Source of the DNA: Streptomyces puniciscabiei
GTDB lineage: Bacteria; Actinomycetota; Actinomycetes; Streptomycetales; Streptomycetaceae
Assembly (NCBI RefSeq): GCF_006715785.1
Contig: NZ_VFNX01000007.1
Coordinates: forward strand, 84,559-148,558
Reading direction: 5' to 3'
DNA: 64,000 nucleotides
Under the pieces are notes generated by a model. That model was not told the origin of the DNA. It saw only the letters and a program-made list of their open reading frames with translations, and searched no databases. The translations under genes were made by a program, and so were the position numbers. This document shows positions 1 to 8,426 of the stretch, one piece after another; within the stretch, counting starts at the first letter, position 1, and every line of letters begins with the position of its first letter.

Positions 1-543
1 AAGGCCTCCAGCGACCTGATCGCGCTGTCGTACCACCGCACCCACGGTCTCGACGTCCGTGTGACGCGCTGTTCCAACAATTACGGCCACCACCAGTTCC
101 CCGAGAAGGTCATCCCGCTGTTCGTGACCAACCTCCTCGACGGCAGGAAGGTCCCGCTGTACGGCGACGGCGGCAACGTCCGCGACTGGCTGCACATCGA
201 CGACCACGTGCAGGGCATCGAACTGGTCCGCACCCGGGGCCGCGCGGGCGAGACCTACAACATCGGGGGCGGCACCGAACTCTCCAACCGGGAGCTGACC
301 GGCGCGCTGCTCGCGGCGTGCGGCGGCACCTGGGAGGACAGCGTCGCATACGTCGAGGACCGCAAGGGACACGACCGCCGCTACTCCGTCGACTGCACGA
401 AGATCCGCGAGGAGCTGGGCTACGCACCCCGCAGGAGCTTCGAGGAGGGCCTGGCCGAAACCGTGCGCTGGTACCGGGAGAACCGGACCTGGTGGGAACC
501 CCTCAGGCAGCGGACGATGGAGGTGGAGCCTCCACTTGAGTGA
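1..543 (+). CDS. rfbB: dTDP-glucose 4,6-dehydratase, 3' part (5' end outside window)
   Basis: The enzyme converts dTDP-glucose to dTDP-4-keto-6-deoxyglucose, the entry step to deoxysugars. The frame is open from base 1 (KASSDLIALSYHRTHG), so the window seems to open at the lysine of the YxxxK catalytic motif, and the Rossmann half lies outside. The family block TRCSNNYGHHQFPEKVIPLF starts near base 64, followed by the substrate-binding segment GDGGNVRDWLHIDDH. The C-terminus ends at a TGA at 541-543. The gene stands 108 bp upstream of a RiPP precursor on the same strand. It could equally supply a sugar to the type II polyketide further right, but no glycosyltransferase is visible in the window. 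Family call is firm; pathway is inference. Confidence 0.93.
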   Translation, partial: KASSDLIALSYHRTHGLDVRVTRCSNNYGHHQFPEKVIPLFVTNLLDGRKVPLYGDGGNVRDWLHIDDHVQGIELVRTRGRAGETYNIGGGTELSNRELTGALLAACGGTWEDSVAYVEDRKGHDRRYSVDCTKIREELGYAPRRSFEEGLAETVRWYRENRTWWEPLRQRTMEVEPPLE

Positions 544-651
544 GAACTTCACCTGTCGCCGATGATCCGGACACTGTCCGTCAGGCGCCGCGCCCGCGAA
601 GAATTCCGGCCATTGGAGCACCAGCCGACCACGTCAGTCAGGATCTCTCCG

Positions 652-1017
652 ATGAGCCACGCCACCATCGCTTCCGTCGATCTCGTCGCCCCGCGCTCGA
701 CGCGCGTCACCGGAACGGCCACCAACCGCCCGCTCCTGGTGGTCGAGACCCTCGACCACTCCGCCGGCTCCACCGTGCAGTTCACCTACACCTACGCCAT
801 GGACCCCGGACCCGATGGCGGCACTCCCCTGTTCACGTTCTGCGCCCAGGCCGCTCCGGCCGACACCCCCCAGTTCACGTTCTGCGCCCAGGCCGCTGCG
901 ACCGACAACCCCCTGTTCACGTTCTGCGCCCAGGCCGCGTCCGCCGACGCCTCCGGTGCATGGACCGCGGCTCCCGCGGCCGTCGAGGGGAACGCGGTCG
1001 CGGGGGCCTGGATATGA
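652..1017 (+). CDS. TOMM/RiPP precursor peptide with three tandem core-like repeats
   Basis: This 121-residue protein is recognised by context and repeats, not by a known family. ATG 652 is preceded by AGGA (640-643) at 8-nt spacing; an in-frame start at 562 has no such site. Residues 1-58 look like a leader. Residues 59-100 are three 14-residue units of the form P-[LQ]-FTFCAQAA-x-[AT]-D-x, each with one Cys and one Thr two residues before it. A degenerate preceding segment (VQFTYTYAM) may be a decayed fourth copy. The tail is Ala-rich. The stop overlaps the start of the cyclodehydratase gene by ATGA, so translation is probably coupled. The product would be several short peptides with heterocyclised Cys and perhaps Thr. 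The role is inferred from position. Confidence 0.75.
   Translation: MSHATIASVDLVAPRSTRVTGTATNRPLLVVETLDHSAGSTVQFTYTYAMDPGPDGGTPLFTFCAQAAPADTPQFTFCAQAAATDNPLFTFCAQAASADASGAWTAAPAAVEGNAVAGAWI
826..951 (+). repeat. three 42-bp in-frame tandem repeats encoding the putative core peptides
   Basis: Units lie at 826-867, 868-909 and 910-951. Each encodes FTFCAQAA preceded by P-L or P-Q and followed by a variable Asp-containing linker. The central codons are nearly invariant while the linker codons differ, as expected for selection on the repeated peptide. Confidence 0.9.
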
Positions 1018-3311
1018 CTTCCGGATCGCTGCACCCCCGGCGATCCGGACCGGCCGCCCTACAGGACGGCTCCGCTCTCGTGGGGTTCAGGCACCACCTA
1101 CGTCCCGCGAACGTCCCCGGCGAGGCGACCTACCTGGTCTCTCGCCGGGGCGTTACCGCCCTGCGCGGCGCCCTCGCCGAGGTGCTCGTCCCGCTGCTCG
1201 ACGGCACCCGGTCACTCGCCGAGATCCTGCGTGCCGCCGCGCCCGCGCTGACCGCCGAGGAGACACAGCACGGGCTGCACCTGCTCAGCGAGGCCGGGCT
1301 GCTCCGCTTCGAGCGCCTCGCCCCGGCCGCGACGGACACCGACCCGGTCGCCGAGGCGTACTGGGACCTGGCGGGCCTCGACGGCGCCCGGGCGGCGGCG
1401 GGGCTCGCCGGCTCCCGGCTCCGCGTCCTGCCGCTCGCCGGTGTGGACGCAGGACCGGTGCTCGCCGCCGGCGCCGGGTCCGGCATCACGGTGACCGAGA
1501 CGGACGCGGACCTCACGCTGGTGCTGTGCGACGACTACCTCTCCCCGGAGCTGAAGCGGGTCGACGTCGAGCACCGGGCGGCGGGCAAGCCGTGGCTGCT
1601 CGCCCGGCTGTGCGGCTACGAACCGTGGATCGGCCCGTTCTTCCAGGCGGACGAGGGACCGTGCTGGTCGTGTCTGGCCGCCCGGCTCGCACAGCACCGC
1701 GGCTACGAGGCACCGCTCCAGCAGGCGCTGGGGCTCGACGGCCCGCTCGGCCGGCCGGCCGCCTCGCTGCCGGCGGGACGCGCCCTGGCCGCACAGAGCG
1801 TGGTCCTCGAGGCCGCCAAGTGGCTGGCCGGGCTGCGCTACGCCGACCAGGGGTCCGTCCGTACGGTCGACACCCTCCACCTGCAGACCCGGGTCCACGC
1901 CGTGTCCCGTGTCCCCCAGTGCCCCTCCTGCGGGGACCCCGGGCTGACGGCGCGGCGCGTGTCCGCACCCTTCGTCCCCGTGTCGCGGCCCAAGGCGGGA
2001 CAGGGCGGCAGCGGCCACCGGGCACTCAGTCCCGACCAGCTGCTGAAGCGCTACGGGCACCTGGTGAGCCCGGTCACCGGCATCGTCCCGGTGCTCGAAC
2101 CCTCCCCCGGCGCACCGGAGTTCGCCACCACCTACGTCTCGGGGCGCAACCTCGCGATGCGGCAGAACGGCCTGGCCGGGCTGCGCTCGCTCAGCGGCGG
2201 CAAGGGCCTGACCGACACCGAGGCCCGCACGAGTGCGCTGTGCGAGGCGGTGGAGCGCTACAGCGGCACACGGCACGGCGACGAACCGGTCGTGGTGGAC
2301 ACCCTGCGCGCTCTCGGCGACGAGGCCGTCCACCCCAACTCCTGCCAGCTGTACGCGGACCGGCAGTTCCGCGAGCGGGACCGCTGGAACCGCTCGGGAT
2401 CGCCCTTCCACCACGTGCCCGAGCCCTTCGACGAGAACCGGCCGGTGGAGTGGACCCCCGTGTGGTCCCTGACCGAGCGGCGCAGGCGGCTCCTGCCCAC
2501 GTCGATGCTCTACTTCCCGTCCGGCACCCCGGCCCCGCACGGGCCCTACGCCGACTCCAACGGCAACGCGGCGGGCAGCAGTCCGGAGGACGCCCTGCTG
2601 CAGGGTTTCCTGGAGCTGGTGGAGCGGGACGCGGTGGCCCTGTGGTGGTACAACCGCACCCGGCAGCCGGCAATCGACCTGGACGCGTTCGACGAGCCGT
2701 ACATCGGGCGGCTGCGCGAGGGATACCGGAAGCTGGGCCGGGAGCTGTGGGCACTGGACCTCACCTCGGATCTCGGCATCCCCGCGATGGTGGCCCTCTC
2801 CCGGCGCACCGACGGGCCCACCGAGGACATCGTCTTCGGCTTCGGCGCCCACTTCGATCCCGCCATCGCGCTGCGCAGGGCGCTCACCGAGATGGGGCAG
2901 CTGCTGCCGGCCGTGGGCGCGGGCCGCCCCGGCGAGGGGTACGGCATCACGGACCCCCTCCCGGTCCGCTGGTGGCGCGAGGCGACGCTCGCCAACCAGC
3001 CGTATCTGGCGCCCGATCCGGCCACCCGGCCGCGTACTCCGGGCCACTGGACCTACGTGGTGCGCACCGACCTGCTCGACGACGTCCGGGCCGTCACCGA
3101 ACTCGTCCGCGCCAAGGGCATGGAACTGCTCGTCCTGGACCAGACCCGGCCGGACATCGGAATGCCGGTGGTCAAGGTGATGGTGCCGGGGCTCAGGCAC
3201 TTCTGGGCCCGGTACGCGCCGGGCAGGCTCTTCGACGTACCGGTCACGCTCGGACGCCTCTCCGGCCCTACACCGTACGAGCAGCTGAATCCGATCCCTC
3301 TCTTCGTGTGA
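1014..3311 (+). CDS. TOMM fused E1-like/YcaO cyclodehydratase
   Basis: This 765-residue enzyme would convert Cys/Ser/Thr of the precursor to azolines by ATP-dependent backbone activation. Residues 1-320 are the leader-binding/E1-like part with a zinc tetrad visible as CWSC (217-220) and CPSC (303-306). From about residue 370 it is a YcaO domain with ATP-site motifs ALCEAVERYSG, QGFLELVERDAVALWW and FGFGAHFDPAIALRRALTE. It ends LNPIPLFV, the Pro-rich C-terminus typical of azoline-forming YcaO proteins. ATG 1014 overlaps the precursor stop (ATGA). The fused C-D architecture matches TruD/PatD-type enzymes. No FMN dehydrogenase gene is adjacent. The family call is strong; substrate assignment rests on overlap with the precursor gene. 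Confidence 0.93.
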   Translation: MTSGSLHPRRSGPAALQDGSALVGFRHHLRPANVPGEATYLVSRRGVTALRGALAEVLVPLLDGTRSLAEILRAAAPALTAEETQHGLHLLSEAGLLRFERLAPAATDTDPVAEAYWDLAGLDGARAAAGLAGSRLRVLPLAGVDAGPVLAAGAGSGITVTETDADLTLVLCDDYLSPELKRVDVEHRAAGKPWLLARLCGYEPWIGPFFQADEGPCWSCLAARLAQHRGYEAPLQQALGLDGPLGRPAASLPAGRALAAQSVVLEAAKWLAGLRYADQGSVRTVDTLHLQTRVHAVSRVPQCPSCGDPGLTARRVSAPFVPVSRPKAGQGGSGHRALSPDQLLKRYGHLVSPVTGIVPVLEPSPGAPEFATTYVSGRNLAMRQNGLAGLRSLSGGKGLTDTEARTSALCEAVERYSGTRHGDEPVVVDTLRALGDEAVHPNSCQLYADRQFRERDRWNRSGSPFHHVPEPFDENRPVEWTPVWSLTERRRRLLPTSMLYFPSGTPAPHGPYADSNGNAAGSSPEDALLQGFLELVERDAVALWWYNRTRQPAIDLDAFDEPYIGRLREGYRKLGRELWALDLTSDLGIPAMVALSRRTDGPTEDIVFGFGAHFDPAIALRRALTEMGQLLPAVGAGRPGEGYGITDPLPVRWWREATLANQPYLAPDPATRPRTPGHWTYVVRTDLLDDVRAVTELVRAKGMELLVLDQTRPDIGMPVVKVMVPGLRHFWARYAPGRLFDVPVTLGRLSGPTPYEQLNPIPLFV

Positions 3312-3391
3312 CCGCATATTTTCGGACAGTTGGACGAGAACCGAGTAGACAAAATGCGCCAGCCGTTGACCGTACTCCGCCTAGAATGACA

Positions 3392-3410
3392 CCGGTTTCA
3401 TCTGAACCGG
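3392..3410. promoter_or_regulatory. inverted repeat upstream of histidine kinase gene
   Basis: CCGGTT and AACCGG are separated by 7 nt, about 33 bp before the kinase start. This is a plausible operator, perhaps for the neighbouring LuxR-type regulator. No binding data; weak evidence beyond symmetry. Confidence 0.35.
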
Positions 3411-3443
3411 AATTGAGAGACGGACGGGGGGCTCGGACGAGGC

Positions 3444-4697
3444 ATGGACGGCACGGACCCGACCAAACGCGCAGCGCATTCCGCCCAGCCCCAGGACCAC
3501 GGCAGCGCAGCCACCAGAACCGCCCGCGGCGTTCTGGTGGCTGCGCTCGCGTGTTATCTGGGCATCACCTTTCTCAATATCCTTTCGCAGCGGCTCGGCC
3601 CCTACAAACTGGCCCTCGCCGTGGTCTGCCTGATACTGGTGTTCCTGCTGCAGCTCGTGCACTCGGCACCCGGCGCCTCCGCGGCACGGCCGCGCACCAA
3701 GCTGCTCACCCTGGCCGCGCAGGGCATCCTGTCGTACCTGCCGCTGATCTGGTTCGGGGTGTCCTGGGGGGCGATGGCGGGCTTCTTCGCCGGATCCGTG
3801 CTGCTGCTCCTGCCGGCCAGGGCGGGCTGGACGGTGTACGGGCTGACGACGCTCAGCCTGCTCGTCCCCGGCTTCCTGCACGACCTGGCGGTCGTCGACA
3901 TGGTGTACATGTGCCAGACCACCGCGCTCACCGGTCTCGTGGTGTACGGCCTGAGCCGGCTGACCGGCCTGGTCGACCAGTTGCACCGGGCCCGCACCGA
4001 CCTCGCCCGACTCGCCGTCAGCAACGAGCAGCTGAGGTTCTCCAGGGACCTGCACGACCTGCTCGGGTACAGCCTCTCGGCGATCACCCTCAAGAACGAG
4101 CTGATCCACCGCCTCATCCCGGCCAACCCCCTCAGGGCCCGCGAGGAGGTCGACGAGGTACTCGTCATCTCCCGCCAGGCACTGGCCGATGTGCGCCGGG
4201 TCGCCCGCGGTTACCGGGAGATGTACCTCGACTCCGAACTCCCCTCCGCCGAGTCGGTGCTTGCCGCCGCCAGGGTCTCGGTCACCGTCGAGACCCATGA
4301 CGCCATCGGGCGGCTGGGACCGGCGACGTCCACCGTGCTGGCCACGGTGCTGCGGGAGGGCGTCACCAACCTGCTGCGGCACTCCAAGGCGTCGTACTGC
4401 CGGATCTCCGCGCGGGTCGAGGACGGTCTGGTCCGCCTCACGATCGTCAACGACGGTCTGGTGACCGGCCACCAGGTCCCCTCGCCGCACAGCGGCAGCG
4501 GCCTGGGCAACCTCCAGCGGCGGCTGGAGGACATCGGGGGACGTCTGATCGTGCGGCGCCTGCTCGACGGTTCCGGCACGGACGTCTTCCGGATCACCGC
4601 CGAGGCACCGCTCCAGGAGGCGCGGGCCGACGAGCCGTTGCCGGGCCGGAGCACGTCCGGCAAGGAGGCGTACGGCCGGGCCGGCAATATCGCGTGA
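3444..4697 (+). CDS. sensor histidine kinase, HisKA_3 (NarL/DesK-like) family
   Basis: The 417-residue protein has an N-terminal membrane part with about five to six hydrophobic segments (residues 29-170). A coiled linker follows, then the dimerisation/phosphoacceptor helix FSRDLHDLLGYSLSAITLKNEL with His204 as the likely phosphorylation site. The HATPase_c region has an N-box-like EGVTNLLRHSKAS and a G-box SGLGNLQRRL. It lies 132 bp after the cyclodehydratase and about 100 bp before a LuxR-type response regulator, so the three probably form one functional unit. The signal sensed is unknown. The start is preceded by a purine-rich run but has tight spacing, so a nearby alternative start is possible. 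Confidence 0.9.
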   Translation: MDGTDPTKRAAHSAQPQDHGSAATRTARGVLVAALACYLGITFLNILSQRLGPYKLALAVVCLILVFLLQLVHSAPGASAARPRTKLLTLAAQGILSYLPLIWFGVSWGAMAGFFAGSVLLLLPARAGWTVYGLTTLSLLVPGFLHDLAVVDMVYMCQTTALTGLVVYGLSRLTGLVDQLHRARTDLARLAVSNEQLRFSRDLHDLLGYSLSAITLKNELIHRLIPANPLRAREEVDEVLVISRQALADVRRVARGYREMYLDSELPSAESVLAAARVSVTVETHDAIGRLGPATSTVLATVLREGVTNLLRHSKASYCRISARVEDGLVRLTIVNDGLVTGHQVPSPHSGSGLGNLQRRLEDIGGRLIVRRLLDGSGTDVFRITAEAPLQEARADEPLPGRSTSGKEAYGRAGNIA

Positions 4698-4800
4698 GCA
4701 ACCACGGCTCGGTCTTGACGTATTGACAAAAAATCGACGGCGGATGCGCTTGGGTGGCATCCAGCACATGCAGTCGACGGGGGAACGGGGAAAAGCGACG

Positions 4801-5409
4801 ATGATACGGATCCTGCTGGCCGAGGACATGCACATGGTCCGCGGCGCGCTGGTGGCTCTGCTCGATCTGGAGGAAGACCTGAAGGTGGTCTCCGAGCTCG
4901 AACGCGGCGACGAGATCCTGAGCGCGGCGCGCGAACACCGGCCGGACGTGGCCATCATCGACATCGACCTGCCCGGCCTCGACGGCCTCAGCGCGGCCGA
5001 ACTCCTGCACGAGCGTCTCCCCGAGTGCCGGGCCCTGATCCTCACCAGCCTGGGCCGCCCCGGCACCCTGCGCCGGGCGATGTCCGCGCACGTCGCGGGA
5101 TTCCTCCTCAAGGACGCCCCGCCCGGCGAACTCGCCCAGGCCGTGCGCCGTGTCGTCGCCGGCCAGCGGGTGGTCGACCCCCAGCTGGCCCTGGCCGCCT
5201 GGGGCGGCGCGGAGAGCCCGCTGACCACCCGCGAGACCGAGGTGCTGCAACTGGCCGCGCAGGGCACGGAACCGCAGGAGATCGCCGCACACCTCCGGCT
5301 CTCCGTGGGCACGGTGCGCAACTACCTCACGACCGCCGTGACCAAGCTCAACGCGCGTAACCGCGTCGACGCGATCCGCATCGCCCGCGACTCGGGCTGG
5401 CTGCTGTGA
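4801..5409 (+). CDS. NarL/LuxR-family response regulator
   Basis: The 202-residue protein has a receiver domain with acidic pocket EDM (8-10), phosphoacceptor Asp54 in IIDIDLPGLDG, Thr82 and Lys104. A C-terminal LuxR helix-turn-helix follows (LTTRETEVLQLAAQG...EIAAHLRLSVGTVRNYL). The start at 4801 gives a complete receiver fold; upstream in-frame starts would add a tail with no match to the family. It pairs with the kinase just upstream. The obvious regulatory targets are the RiPP genes and possibly the convergent gene on the other side, but this is inferred from position only. Confidence 0.92.
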   Translation: MIRILLAEDMHMVRGALVALLDLEEDLKVVSELERGDEILSAAREHRPDVAIIDIDLPGLDGLSAAELLHERLPECRALILTSLGRPGTLRRAMSAHVAGFLLKDAPPGELAQAVRRVVAGQRVVDPQLALAAWGGAESPLTTRETEVLQLAAQGTEPQEIAAHLRLSVGTVRNYLTTAVTKLNARNRVDAIRIARDSGWLL

Positions 5410-5452
5410 CCGGCCCCGCCGCCGCCTCGCCGCACGCCCCGCGGCCATACCG

Positions 5453-6082
5453 TCAGGGCGCGGCCACCGTCAGCCCGGCCCCCGCCAGATAGCCGAGGAT
5501 CTCCAGGGTCAACTCGGCGGGCAGCGGAAGCACCTCGACCATCGCCTCCGGCGTCATGGGCCAGGCCAGCAGCGACACCACCCACATCGCCTCCGGGCGG
5601 TGGATCTCCACCCGGTGCCCCAGGGTGTGGCACTGCACCAGGAAGGTGTCCCCCCGCACGGTGATCGTCGCGGTGGGCCGCAGCCGCACCCTGCGCCACG
5701 CCGGCAGCCGGACGGTGGCGAAGCGGGCGCTCCGGCCCACCGGCACCACGGAGAGCACCGGCCCCCTGAGATCGTCCAGGGACAGTGTCCTGATCACCAC
5801 GTGGGAGATTCCGCGGAGCGCCGACAGGACCACCGCGAAGGTCTCGTGCCCGGGGACCGTCCGGCCCTCCGGCGGCGGCAGGTTGGCGAGCAGCACGGGA
5901 CCGAGTTCCATCCGGCGCAGCGCCTCGGCCACCACGGGACCGGGGTCCTCGACCCGCTCCGTGCCCTGCGGACCGCTGAGCACCAGCGTCCGCCCTTCCT
6001 CGTCCCAGCCGACCACCGTGTCCTCGCGCAGGGACCACAGGTGGTGGATGCGCAGGGGGGCGTCTTCCGCGTGGAAAGTCAC
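5453..6082 (-). CDS. protein resembling the N-terminal region of SagB-type dehydrogenases, without the nitroreductase domain
   Basis: The 209-residue protein has two similar beta-rich modules, one starting LRIHHLWSLREDTVVGW and one around FATVRLPAWRRVRLRP...VEIHRPEAMWVVSLLAWP. The second ends with a winged-helix-like AELTLEILGYLAGAGLTV. This layout is what I recall for the N-terminal part of actinobacterial SagB-like TOMM dehydrogenases, but the FMN-binding domain that should follow is absent; 43 bp later the response regulator ends. GTG 6082 has AGGAGG at 9-nt spacing; TTG 6088 is possible but too close to it. It could be a leader-binding or accessory protein, or a truncated remnant. Family assignment is tentative. 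Confidence 0.5.
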   Translation of the reverse strand: MTFHAEDAPLRIHHLWSLREDTVVGWDEEGRTLVLSGPQGTERVEDPGPVVAEALRRMELGPVLLANLPPPEGRTVPGHETFAVVLSALRGISHVVIRTLSLDDLRGPVLSVVPVGRSARFATVRLPAWRRVRLRPTATITVRGDTFLVQCHTLGHRVEIHRPEAMWVVSLLAWPMTPEAMVEVLPLPAELTLEILGYLAGAGLTVAAP

Positions 6083-6368
6083 GGTCAACCACCTCCTGAA
6101 TGCGGCGGTACCGGCGGAGGTGCGGCCCCGCCCACCGGCCCGCTCGCGTCCTTGAGTATGGAGCCGCGTACGGCGGTTCCGGCAGCGAACAGATCACATC
6201 GAAAGCATGAGGAAATCACGGGTCTTTCACCGCACCCGTCCGAGTTGTGCTCCGGCTCGCTCGGCGCGATCCAGTCCTTCTTGAGGCCGTTCTGGCCCAA
6301 TGGTCGGCGTCCGGGCACCCGTGACGAATTCACGGACCGTGCCGAACAACCCGCCAGGAGGGGGACCC

Positions 6369-6647
6369 ATGCCCGAGCTCCAGTTCACCGAGGACGACCT
6401 CAAACGCATCCTGTACGCCGCGGCAGGCACCGAGGAGGAGGGCGTCGCCGACGGCGACTTCTCCGACACCGAGTTCCAGGTGCTCGGCTACGAGTCGCTC
6501 GCGCTCCTGGAGACCTGCGGCCGCATCGAGCGCGAGTACGGCGTCGCGCTCGCCGACCACACGCTCGCCGAGGCGGTCACCCCGCGTCTGCTGGTCGAGG
6601 CCGTGAACCGGTACCTCGGCGAGCAGGCCGTGGCCGCCACCCGCTGA
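6369..6647 (+). CDS. type II PKS acyl carrier protein
   Basis: The 92-residue protein carries the growing polyketide on a phosphopantetheine arm. The attachment serine is Ser43 in LGYESLALLE, in the place of the usual DSL. Helix 1 (FTEDDLKRILYAAAG) and the C-terminal helix are typical of aromatic PKS carriers. ATG 6369 follows an AGGAGGGG site at 6356. It is the first gene of the PKS run and precedes the ketoreductase by 21 bp, unlike the common KS-CLF-ACP order. Confidence 0.93.
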   Translation: MPELQFTEDDLKRILYAAAGTEEEGVADGDFSDTEFQVLGYESLALLETCGRIEREYGVALADHTLAEAVTPRLLVEAVNRYLGEQAVAATR

Positions 6648-6668
6648 CGGACGCCCGAGGAGGCGAGC

Positions 6669-7463
6669 ATGACTCAGCACACGACACAGGAGAGCCGTAC
6701 CGCGCTGGTCACAGGCGCGACGAGCGGCATCGGACTTGCCGTCGCGCGGCTGCTGGCGACCCAGGGGCACCGGGTGTACATCGGTGCGCGCGACGCCCAG
6801 AACGTGGCCGCGACGGTCAAGGAACTCCAGCAGCAGGGCCTGGACGTGGACGGCTCGACGCTCGACGTGCGGTCCGCGGACAGCGTGACGGCGTTCGTGC
6901 AGGCGGCCGTGGACCGGTTCGGCACCGTCGACGTCCTGGTCAACAACGCGGGCCGGTCCGGCGGCGGCGTCACCGCCGACCTGACCGACGAGCTCTGGGA
7001 GGACGTGATCGACACCAACCTGAACAGCGTCTTCCGGATGACCCGTGCGGTGCTGAACACCGGTGGCATGCGGCACAAGTCGCGCGGACGGATCATCAAC
7101 ATCGCGTCCACCGCGGGCAAGCAGGGCGTGGTCCTCGGCGCCCCGTACTCCGCCTCGAAGCACGGCGTGGTCGGTTTCACCAAGGCGCTCGGCAACGAGC
7201 TGGCGCCGACCGGCATCACCGTGAACGCGGTCTGCCCCGGCTACGTCGAGACCCCGATGGCCCAGCGGGTGCGGGCCGGATACGCGGCGGCGTACGACAC
7301 CACCGAGGACAAGATCCTGGAGAAGTTCCAGGCGAAGATCCCGCTCGGCCGCTACTCCACCCCCGAGGAGGTCGCGGGTCTCGTCGGCTATCTCGCCTCC
7401 GACACTGCCGCCTCCATCACCGCGCAGGCCCTCAACGTCTGCGGCGGCCTCGGCAACTTCTGA
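6669..7463 (+). CDS. ActIII-type polyketide ketoreductase (C9 reduction)
   Basis: This 264-residue short-chain dehydrogenase has TGATSGIGLAVARLL (NADPH binding), NNAG and the catalytic YSASK, followed by NAVCPGYVETPMA. The overall sequence resembles ActIII-type reductases that reduce the C9 ketone of the nascent polyketide on ACP. It is preceded by GGAGG and sits between the ACP and the aromatase/cyclase genes. Its presence predicts a reduced, C7-C12 first-ring aromatic polyketide. Confidence 0.93.
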   Translation: MTQHTTQESRTALVTGATSGIGLAVARLLATQGHRVYIGARDAQNVAATVKELQQQGLDVDGSTLDVRSADSVTAFVQAAVDRFGTVDVLVNNAGRSGGGVTADLTDELWEDVIDTNLNSVFRMTRAVLNTGGMRHKSRGRIINIASTAGKQGVVLGAPYSASKHGVVGFTKALGNELAPTGITVNAVCPGYVETPMAQRVRAGYAAAYDTTEDKILEKFQAKIPLGRYSTPEEVAGLVGYLASDTAASITAQALNVCGGLGNF

Positions 7464-7490
7464 CCCGCACCCCCGACAGGAGAGACGACG

Positions 7491-8426
7491 ATGACCATCC
7501 GTGAAGTGGCGCACGAGATCACGGTCTCGGCGCCGGCCGATGTGGTCTACCGGCTGCTCGCCGAGGTGGAGAACTGGCCCCGGATCTTCCCGCCCACCAT
7601 TTACGTCGACCACGTCGAACGCGGCGAGCGCGAGGAGCGCATCCGGATCTGGGCCACCGCCAACGGCGAGGCCAAGAACTGGACCTCGCACCGCACCCTG
7701 GACCCCGGGGCGCGCCGCATCACCTTCCGCCAGGAGGTCACCGCGCCTCCGGTCGCCGCCATGGGCGGCACCTGGATCATCGAGGAGCTGTCCGCGTCCC
7801 AGGCCCGCATCCGGCTGCTGCACGACTACCGGGCGATCGACGACGACCCGGCCGGCCTGCGGTGGATCGACGAGGCGGTCGACCGCAACTCCCGCTCCGA
7901 ACTGGCCGCCCTCAAGGAGAACGTCGAACTGGCCTACTCGACCGAGGACGTGACGTTCTCCTTCGAGGACGCCGTACTCGTCCAGGGCGCCGCCAAGGAC
8001 GTCTACGACTTCGTCAACGAGGCTCACCTGTGGAGCGAGCGCCTGCCGCACGTGGCGAGCGTCCGGCTCGACGAGGACACGCCGGGCCTGCAGACCCTGG
8101 AGATGGACACCAGGGCCAAGGACGGCTCGACGCACACCACCAAGTCGTACCGGGTGACCTTCCCGCCGGGCAAGATCGCCTACAAGCAGGTCACCCTGCC
8201 CGCGCTGATGACCGTGCACACCGGCATCTGGACGTTCACCGAGACCCCGGACGGGGTGCGGGCCGCCTCGCAGCACACCGTGACCCTCAACACGGCCAAC
8301 ATCGAGCGGGTCCTCGGCCCCGGGGCCACCGTCGCCGGCGCGCGCTCCTACGTGCACGAGGCGCTCAGCACCAACAGCCTCGCCACGCTGGGCCACGCCA
8401 AGGCCTACGCGGAGGCCAGGCGCTGA
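7491..8426 (+). CDS. didomain aromatase/cyclase (ActVII-like SRPBCC)
   Basis: The 311-residue protein has two START/SRPBCC-like halves, starting near REVAHEITVSAPADVVYRLLAEVENWPRIF cut at its key residues (N-terminal half, VENWPRIFPP) and around VTFSFEDAVLVQGAAKDVYDFVN (VNEAHLWSERLPHV). Didomain enzymes of this kind act after C9 ketoreduction and aromatise the first ring. AGGAGAG precedes ATG 7491. Adjacent to the ketoreductase and 292 bp before KS-alpha; the stretch between shows no gene. Confidence 0.92.
   Translation: MTIREVAHEITVSAPADVVYRLLAEVENWPRIFPPTIYVDHVERGEREERIRIWATANGEAKNWTSHRTLDPGARRITFRQEVTAPPVAAMGGTWIIEELSASQARIRLLHDYRAIDDDPAGLRWIDEAVDRNSRSELAALKENVELAYSTEDVTFSFEDAVLVQGAAKDVYDFVNEAHLWSERLPHVASVRLDEDTPGLQTLEMDTRAKDGSTHTTKSYRVTFPPGKIAYKQVTLPALMTVHTGIWTFTETPDGVRAASQHTVTLNTANIERVLGPGATVAGARSYVHEALSTNSLATLGHAKAYAEARR

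Noticed and set aside
826..951. Possible CRISPR array because of regular repeats
   Set aside because: Repeats are 42-bp contiguous units in frame inside a gene, without unique spacers; they encode a peptide repeat.
815..4300. 1161-codon open frame on the plus strand across the RiPP and kinase genes
   Set aside because: Arg/Pro/Ala-rich shadow of the real genes in another frame; GC-rich third positions remove stops.
3381..5321. 646-codon minus-strand frame opposite the kinase and response regulator
   Set aside because: Antisense shadow of two well-supported genes; no motif or ribosome site.
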